A program made the position numbers and the translations under genes. Positions 59,790 through 64,000 of a DNA stretch of 64,000 nucleotides are shown here, in pieces (position 1 is the first letter of the stretch; each line of letters starts with the position of its first letter). The notes beneath the pieces were generated by a model. It saw only the letters and a program-made list of their open reading frames with translations. It made no database searches and was not told where the DNA came from. This stretch comes from Anthostomella pinea. Lineage: Eukaryota > Ascomycota > Sordariomycetes > Xylariales > Xylariaceae. The stretch spans positions 372,001-436,000 of the forward strand of contig CAUWAG010000004.1 in NCBI GenBank assembly GCA_963556695.1. Direction: 5' to 3'.

Positions 59790-61196
59790 CTAGATTTGCT
59801 CCCATGTGTGCTTATGGATGGTACCTTTCACAACCTTGGGGCGGGCAGGGCATTTGTCGAAGTTGGCAGCATGAGGTCCTTTGCAGTTGACACACTTTGG
59901 GATTGGTTTTTCGCACTCTCCCTGGTGTACTGTGTTGGCGCAGTGTGCACATACTTGCTTTTCGCATCGGTAATTCCTACCATGGTATCTGAAGCAGCTT
60001 GCACACTGGTGAACCTTGGGGGTGTGTTGAATATGCCTTGAGGTCATTGAGTGGGCAAAAAGCGTGAATGGTTTCCTTGCTGTACTGGGCAGAGAGATTA
60101 TCCATGTAGTTTCTGGATCAGAATCAATCGTGTTCTTTGAGAGTATGCACCTCAGAGGTCTGTCGCCTGTTTGGGCTTCAACTTCATCGGCAACAACAGT
60201 GTCAGTAATATTGATTGTGAACCCTTCTGCACTGATGACCTTTCTTGGGCATCCATTGACCTTGTAATGATGCCAGACTGTGTGGGTCTCAATCTTTTGT
60301 GCCTTGAGAATGTCGGCAATTTCTTCTTAGAAAGCCAGAAGCTTAGCCTGAGTTGGCTTGTCCCTTGGGTGTAAGGTAAAACCAGAAGGACATCGTGTCA
60401 CTTCTCTAAGCTCCTGAGGGTGGAGCTTAAGTCTTCTGTTCAGTGTAGACTTGATTCCATAAGGCTCTAGGTGGCTATTATCCATGCGGACAAAGACCCG
60501 GAGATCATCCTGCTTCTTCTTCAGTTGGTTGGCAGTGATGAGGGCGCCAGGCTGTGTTTTCTTCATGGTAGTGTTGACTGTCCATGGATGCTGTCGTTGG
60601 CCAGAGGAGACAGCTTGGGCGAAGGTCATGGTGGGCTTCCCTATCCCTATCCCGCCAGGAGTGGTCTTTCTTTTGGGCAGATCTCGGGTTTCCAGCCACT
60701 CGTTCAGGCATTTGGAGAAGAAAGCGCTGAACTCCTTGGCATGAGAGTATAGTTCGGTTCCAGCTTTTTCCAGTGTCTTATCGACTGCTGCAGCACACTC
60801 TTGAAACATTGTCATCCTGGCTTCATAGAGATGCTTGTCTTTAGCCAGTATTTTGGCTACTTGGTCCTGGCACTTTGAGGAAGAGACCTTGTTCCCTGTA
60901 TCGCCTCCAATGGCTTGGTCTGTAGAGATTTCGTTTGATTGAGGTACTTCCATATCAATGATGCTGCTAGTATTAATATTTCGGGATTTTCCTTTCAGAG
61001 GGGAAACAATGGTGAAGTCAGCCTCAGAGACTTGTGACGGGCTGCTGTTGATGTCGTCGAGCAGTGCCTGGCGGAGCTTGCTTGGGGTTGCCGGGCCATA
61101 TGTTCTTTTAGGGACCGGGGATTTGAGCACGCCGCCAGTAGTCGTCTTTGGGACGGCCACTGGCGTATTTGGGGGCCTATCGTGAAGGGGTGCCAT
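59790..61196 (-). pseudogene. LINE copy 2 ORF1 (gag-like, zinc knuckles)
   Basis: The first 289 codons (61196-60327) are Pro/Ser/Lys-rich, then helical (LAKDKHLYEARMTMFQECAA) and an RRM-like stretch (DDLRVFVRMDNSHLEPYGI). A stop follows KLLAF, but sense continues in frame (EEIADILKAQKIETHTVWHY) to a zinc-knuckle region CASCFRYHGRN...CEKQVCAHC and CVNCKGPHAANFDKC, ending at 59790. It corresponds to the nucleic-acid-binding ORF1 protein of Tad-like LINEs. One nonsense codon near 60325 breaks it. Confidence 0.8.
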
Positions 61197-61332
61197 CCAG
61201 CTTGTGAGAAAAATTTTCTGCGCCTTGGCAAGGATAGTCAGGTACTGAAATAAATGCCTGTTTTAGTGCAGATATAGAGGTTGCGCCCTAACAGCGGGGC
61301 GCCAAGAAAAATAGTTGTTTTTGGTAAGAGTG

Positions 61333-61348
61333 TGCTTTTTGTACTTTG
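61333..61348. repeat. Target-site duplication of LINE copy 2, right
   Basis: Identical 16-mer to 55383-55398; fixes the LINE 5' end at 61332 and shows the copy is not 5'-truncated. Confidence 0.92.
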
Positions 61349-61654
61349 CTTGTGCCTTAAAGAGGTTGGTTTTGGCCCATGTCATGGTCTGTGCCCAGCG
61401 TTCAGCAAACTCTTTAGTATCTGAACGGCTTAGCCGCTCTATAATCGGCGTCTTTCTTGAGAGGGGACTGCATTTATCCCAGTCAAATGTCATAATTAAA
61501 AGAAACCCCAGTTCAACCTCAGCTGGAGATAAGCTGGTACTTGCATGAGGTTGTGTGGCATAGGCAAAATCCAGACAGGGCAACAATTGAAACCAGTCAT
61601 CCTGAAAGTGGCTTATAAAGGGTCAGAGCTTGGTCTGGAGGAACTGGTTGATGA

Positions 61655-61690
61655 TCTCTATCTGACCATCCGTCTAATCTGACCATCCGT
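61655..61690. repeat. 17-bp tandem duplication in gypsy 2 integrase
   Basis: ATCTGACCATCCGTCTA is followed at once by ATCTGACCATCCGTCTG. On the coding strand the extra copy turns TDGQIEIINQF into TDGQIRRMVR and a stop. Removing one copy restores the conserved integrase Glu region. Confidence 0.9.
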
Positions 61691-62947
61691 CTGAGGGTGC
61701 TCTGCAGTAGAGCGGCGTAGGTCCATCCCTGTGAGCTTGGCTAGTTCATCTAAAAAGGCAGTAATAAACTGGGGACCACGGTCTGAAGTCACAGTCTTAG
61801 GGGTGCCATAGACCCTCCAAGGTCTATTGAAGTATAAGGTGGCAAGGTCTTTGGCTGTACATGTCTTATATGTCGGAATAGACCACGGGCGTTTGCCTAG
61901 TCGGTCTACCACTACATAGACTGTGTCATAGCCTAGCTTGTCTTTTAGCATGGTCTTGAAGTCTATAGAGACATGTTGCCAAGGACGATCTGGTATAGGC
62001 AGAGATTGTAGCAAGCCGGCTAGCTTGAGACGGGAATTGCGGCCTCTGCCACATTCTGGGCAATGAGCGCAATAGCAGTCTATGCAAGCACCCATACCTG
62101 GCCAGGAATAACGCTCTGCTACTAAGGCACGCATCTTGTTCCGGCCAGGGTGTGCACGGGAAGGTAGTCTGTGAATCTCATCACAAAGTCGTGTGTGTAG
62201 GTGCCTCTCATCAGGCACCACGAGGCGTCCCTCTTTTAACAATAAGCCATCAACAAGACTGTAACCCTGCTGACTGTGTTTGGTTTTTTCCCGCTCAAGG
62301 AATAGGGTCTCTGAAGAGCGGTTGGCTGTTAAGATGGCATCAATAAGCTGAACACCCTCTAGAGAACCGTCAGGGTCCTGGTTGTTGGCTTCCAAGGTGG
62401 CCCTAATGGCACATATCAGGTTGTCCTCTGGACTAGGTAACGGGTTGGTTACAGGCAGGTCAACAGGTCCATTGAACCTTTCAATAAGTAGGAGGATCTG
62501 GCGGCGACTTTTATCCTTGATGGCCTTCTGTGTAGCCAGATCTACGACTTTCCGTGATAGAGTATCAGCTATCAGGTTCTCCCTACCTGGACGGTAAGAG
62601 ATGGTAAAGTCCAGGCCCGAGATATCCTCACTCCAGGCTGCTTGTCTAGAATTGAGCTGTCGTTTAGTGGCAAAGTACTGGAATGCCTGATGATCTGTGA
62701 AAATAGGAAGGGGATGCTGAAGGGCAATGAGCATGTGATTCCATTCTCGCATGGCATAGACAATTGCCAGTAATTCCTTGTCATGGATGGGATAGTTGCA
62801 CTCTGCTGTATTCATAATTTGCGACAGATAGGCCACTGGATACCAGTTGTCTTGCTCATCCTGTTGGGAGAGGGCTGCTGAGATTACACCATCTGAAGCG
62901 TCTGTTTCCAGCTTGGTAGGAGCTGCTTTCTTGAAATATGAGAGCAA
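61658..62947 (-). pseudogene. Gypsy 2 RNase H and integrase
   Basis: 429 codons: RNase H (LETDASDGVISAALSQQDE, PIHDKELLAIVYAMREW), a linker, the HHCC zinc finger (CYCAHCPECGRGR) and the integrase core with its first two Asp (HVSIDFKTMLKDK; TVTSDRGPQFITAF). The third acidic residue is displaced by the 17-bp duplication at 61655-61690, which ends the frame. Upstream, RT thumb sequence joins through a stop near 62950. Confidence 0.85.
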
Positions 62948-63192
62948 GAGAGCTGAGCATAAGGCATTCTTTAGGTTGTCAAAGGCTCTCTATTGTTCCT
63001 TGGTCTATAGGTACTTAGTTACCACAATAAGACGATAAAGAGGTTTAATTATCCTGCTAAAATTATCTATAAATTACCAGTAGAAGTTATAGAATCCCAA
63101 GAAAGACTGTAATTCTTTAACAGTCCTAGGCTCTTTCCAGTCCCTCACGGCAGCAATTTTGGCTTGATCAACTGATATGCCACTGGTTGATA

Positions 63193-63990
63193 TTATATAT
63201 CCCAGGAATTTTGTTGATGTGACAGCAAACTCGCTCTTCTTGGTGTCAGCTTTCGGTTCAGTTCATACTTCCATTCTGTCCGGGACAGGCCTGCCTTGCT
63301 GGCTAAGAGAACCCATGTGGAACAAAAGGAGTAGAAGTCTTGCGCTGGTTCCATCCACAGATCATGGAGCTGATCTCTGGCTTGAGCAGCTGCGTCGGGA
63401 TTGCTGTAAGAGGACCGGAGAAGGTCATACACCTCTTCAATGGTAGTAAGTGACTCGGCGTTCTGTTTAGAGATAAATGGTTCCAATGTTATAGCTGCAT
63501 CACCTTCTACTAGCGTGCAAAGCCAGTCAAACTTTGATTCTTCTGTAATGAAGAGCCACCAGTTGGTCCGTAGCTTGCGTTGGGTACTGTTCTTCCATTT
63601 TTTAAAGGTTGGATTTTGACCATCACTCAGCTTTGCAGGGTCTGCCAGCTTGATGGAATGTCGCATGGCATTTGAGGTTGATGCCATAGAAGCTGGGGAG
63701 TCCCACCTAGGGGTCGTTGTGTGTGGAGAACCTGTTCCCAAGGAAGGAAAGGCTCGTTCTGTTATGGGCCTTGGTGGCTCAGACCTCGGGATCCGGGTGT
63801 GTAGTTTGGTTTGCAGTCTGGCTAGCTGCTCTGGCGTAAGCGCATCCAGGTTGAAGAGCAAGGGGTCGTTTGATCGGCCCAGAGCACCGCTCATGGTTGG
63901 TGCCATAGGCTGGGTCTGTGGGTCCTGGGATGTGATCCTGGAGGAAGATGGAGACGATGAAGCGTTTAAAGAAGATTTGCTGTGGGTCAA
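63193..63990 (-). pseudogene. Gypsy 2 gag-like N-terminal region
   Basis: 265 codons with a disordered Ser/Pro-rich start, then capsid-like helices (WKNSTQRKLRTNWWLF, TIEEVYDLLRSSYSNPDAA, DQLHDLWMEPAQDFYSF) typical of Ty3/gypsy gag. The zinc knuckle and everything after KLTP are missing because of the internal deletion; the last about 15 codons are out-of-frame RT sequence. The frame may begin further right, outside the window. Confidence 0.75.
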
Positions 63991-64000
63991 AGCGGCCCTT

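Larger units (their letters stand above)
55399..61332 (-). mobile_element. Full-length LINE (copy 2), Tad-like, inserted in gypsy 2
   Basis: 5.9 kb, reading right to left: short 5' UTR, ORF1 (61196-59790, zinc knuckles), ORF2 with endonuclease (from about 59625), reverse transcriptase (57816-56716), RNase H (56454-55597), a conserved 3' UTR and an (AAAC)n tail at about 55399-55420. Exact 16-bp target duplications flank it. A 0.33-kb tRNA-like insertion interrupts the endonuclease region. ORF1 plus APE endonuclease plus RT plus RNase H matches the fungal Tad clade; clade assignment is inference. Stops in ORF1 and the endonuclease region mean it is not autonomous now. Confidence 0.9.
61333..64000 (-). 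mobile_element. Gypsy 2, gag to integrase, internally deleted; runs off the window
   Basis: Right of the LINE, gypsy 2 continues rightwards: integrase end (61586-61333, FLLIMTFDWDKCSPLSR), integrase core and RNase H (62947-61658), an RT thumb fragment (about 63200-62960, [20 protein letters not shown]) and gag (63990-63193). The gag ([11 protein letters not shown]) joins directly to RT sequence ([14 protein letters not shown]), so gag C-terminus, protease and the RT core are missing. The 5' LTR and leader lie beyond 64000. Confidence 0.85.

Overview
The window looks like a piece of nuclear genome from a filamentous ascomycete (Pezizomycotina). Genes have short introns with GTRNGT donors, CTAAC/CTGAC branch sites and YAG acceptors. 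The gene set includes a FluG-type fusion protein. The transposons are typical of these fungi (Fot1/pogo-like, Tc1-like, Tad-like LINE, chromodomain Ty3/gypsy) and carry C-to-T/G-to-A damage resembling repeat-induced point mutation (RIP). Every exon model below was built by hand from splice signals and checked for reading-frame continuity; species cannot be named.

Positions 1-36.6 kb are the conserved compartment. In order: a gene-poor start; a broken small secreted protein gene (2.6-3.5 kb, -); a small stress-type hydrophilic protein (5.5-5.9 kb, -) whose promoter has two perfect TGACGTCA sites; gamma-tubulin (6.8-8.5 kb, -, five exons with an 8-nt first coding exon); a conserved fungal protein of unknown role (10-11.5 kb, +); a Rae1/Gle2 WD40 mRNA-export factor (13.4-14.6 kb, +); a broken F-box-like gene (17.4-18.6 kb, +); methionine aminopeptidase 2 (19.2-20.7 kb, +); a PRELI/Ups lipid-transfer protein (22.2-22.8 kb, +); an unknown 132-aa protein (23.2-23.6 kb, -); a P-loop kinase of the uridine-kinase/YFH7 type (24.0-25.0 kb, +); a Nop13-like two-RRM protein (25.4-26.6 kb, +); a very large secreted subtilisin-like gene with one in-frame stop and one frameshift (27.4-32.7 kb, -); and a FluG-like amidohydrolase/glutamine-synthetase fusion (33.4-36.0 kb, -).

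From about 36.6 kb to the right edge the window is mostly transposons. There are two Tc1-like remnants, a RIP-damaged LINE copy, a pogo/Fot1 element with both ends intact, a 5'-truncated gypsy fragment, and a nested stack. In the stack, a gypsy element (52.3 kb to beyond the window end) carries a nearly intact pogo element in its LTR and a full-length LINE in its pol gene; that LINE carries a 0.33-kb tRNA-like (SINE-like) insertion. A small island of host-like genes survives between repeats at 42.3-45.9 kb: a 104-aa protein ending beside a LINE tail, an aminoglycoside-phosphotransferase-fold pseudogene, and a kinase-fold protein with a predicted signal peptide.

The housekeeping genes do not form a pathway or cluster. 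I found no wholly new biological system. The most distinctive signals are the nested insertion history with readable target-site duplications, the RIP contrast between two LINE copies, the SINE-like unit, and several host genes broken by stop codons (some matching a C-to-T change) or frameshifts.
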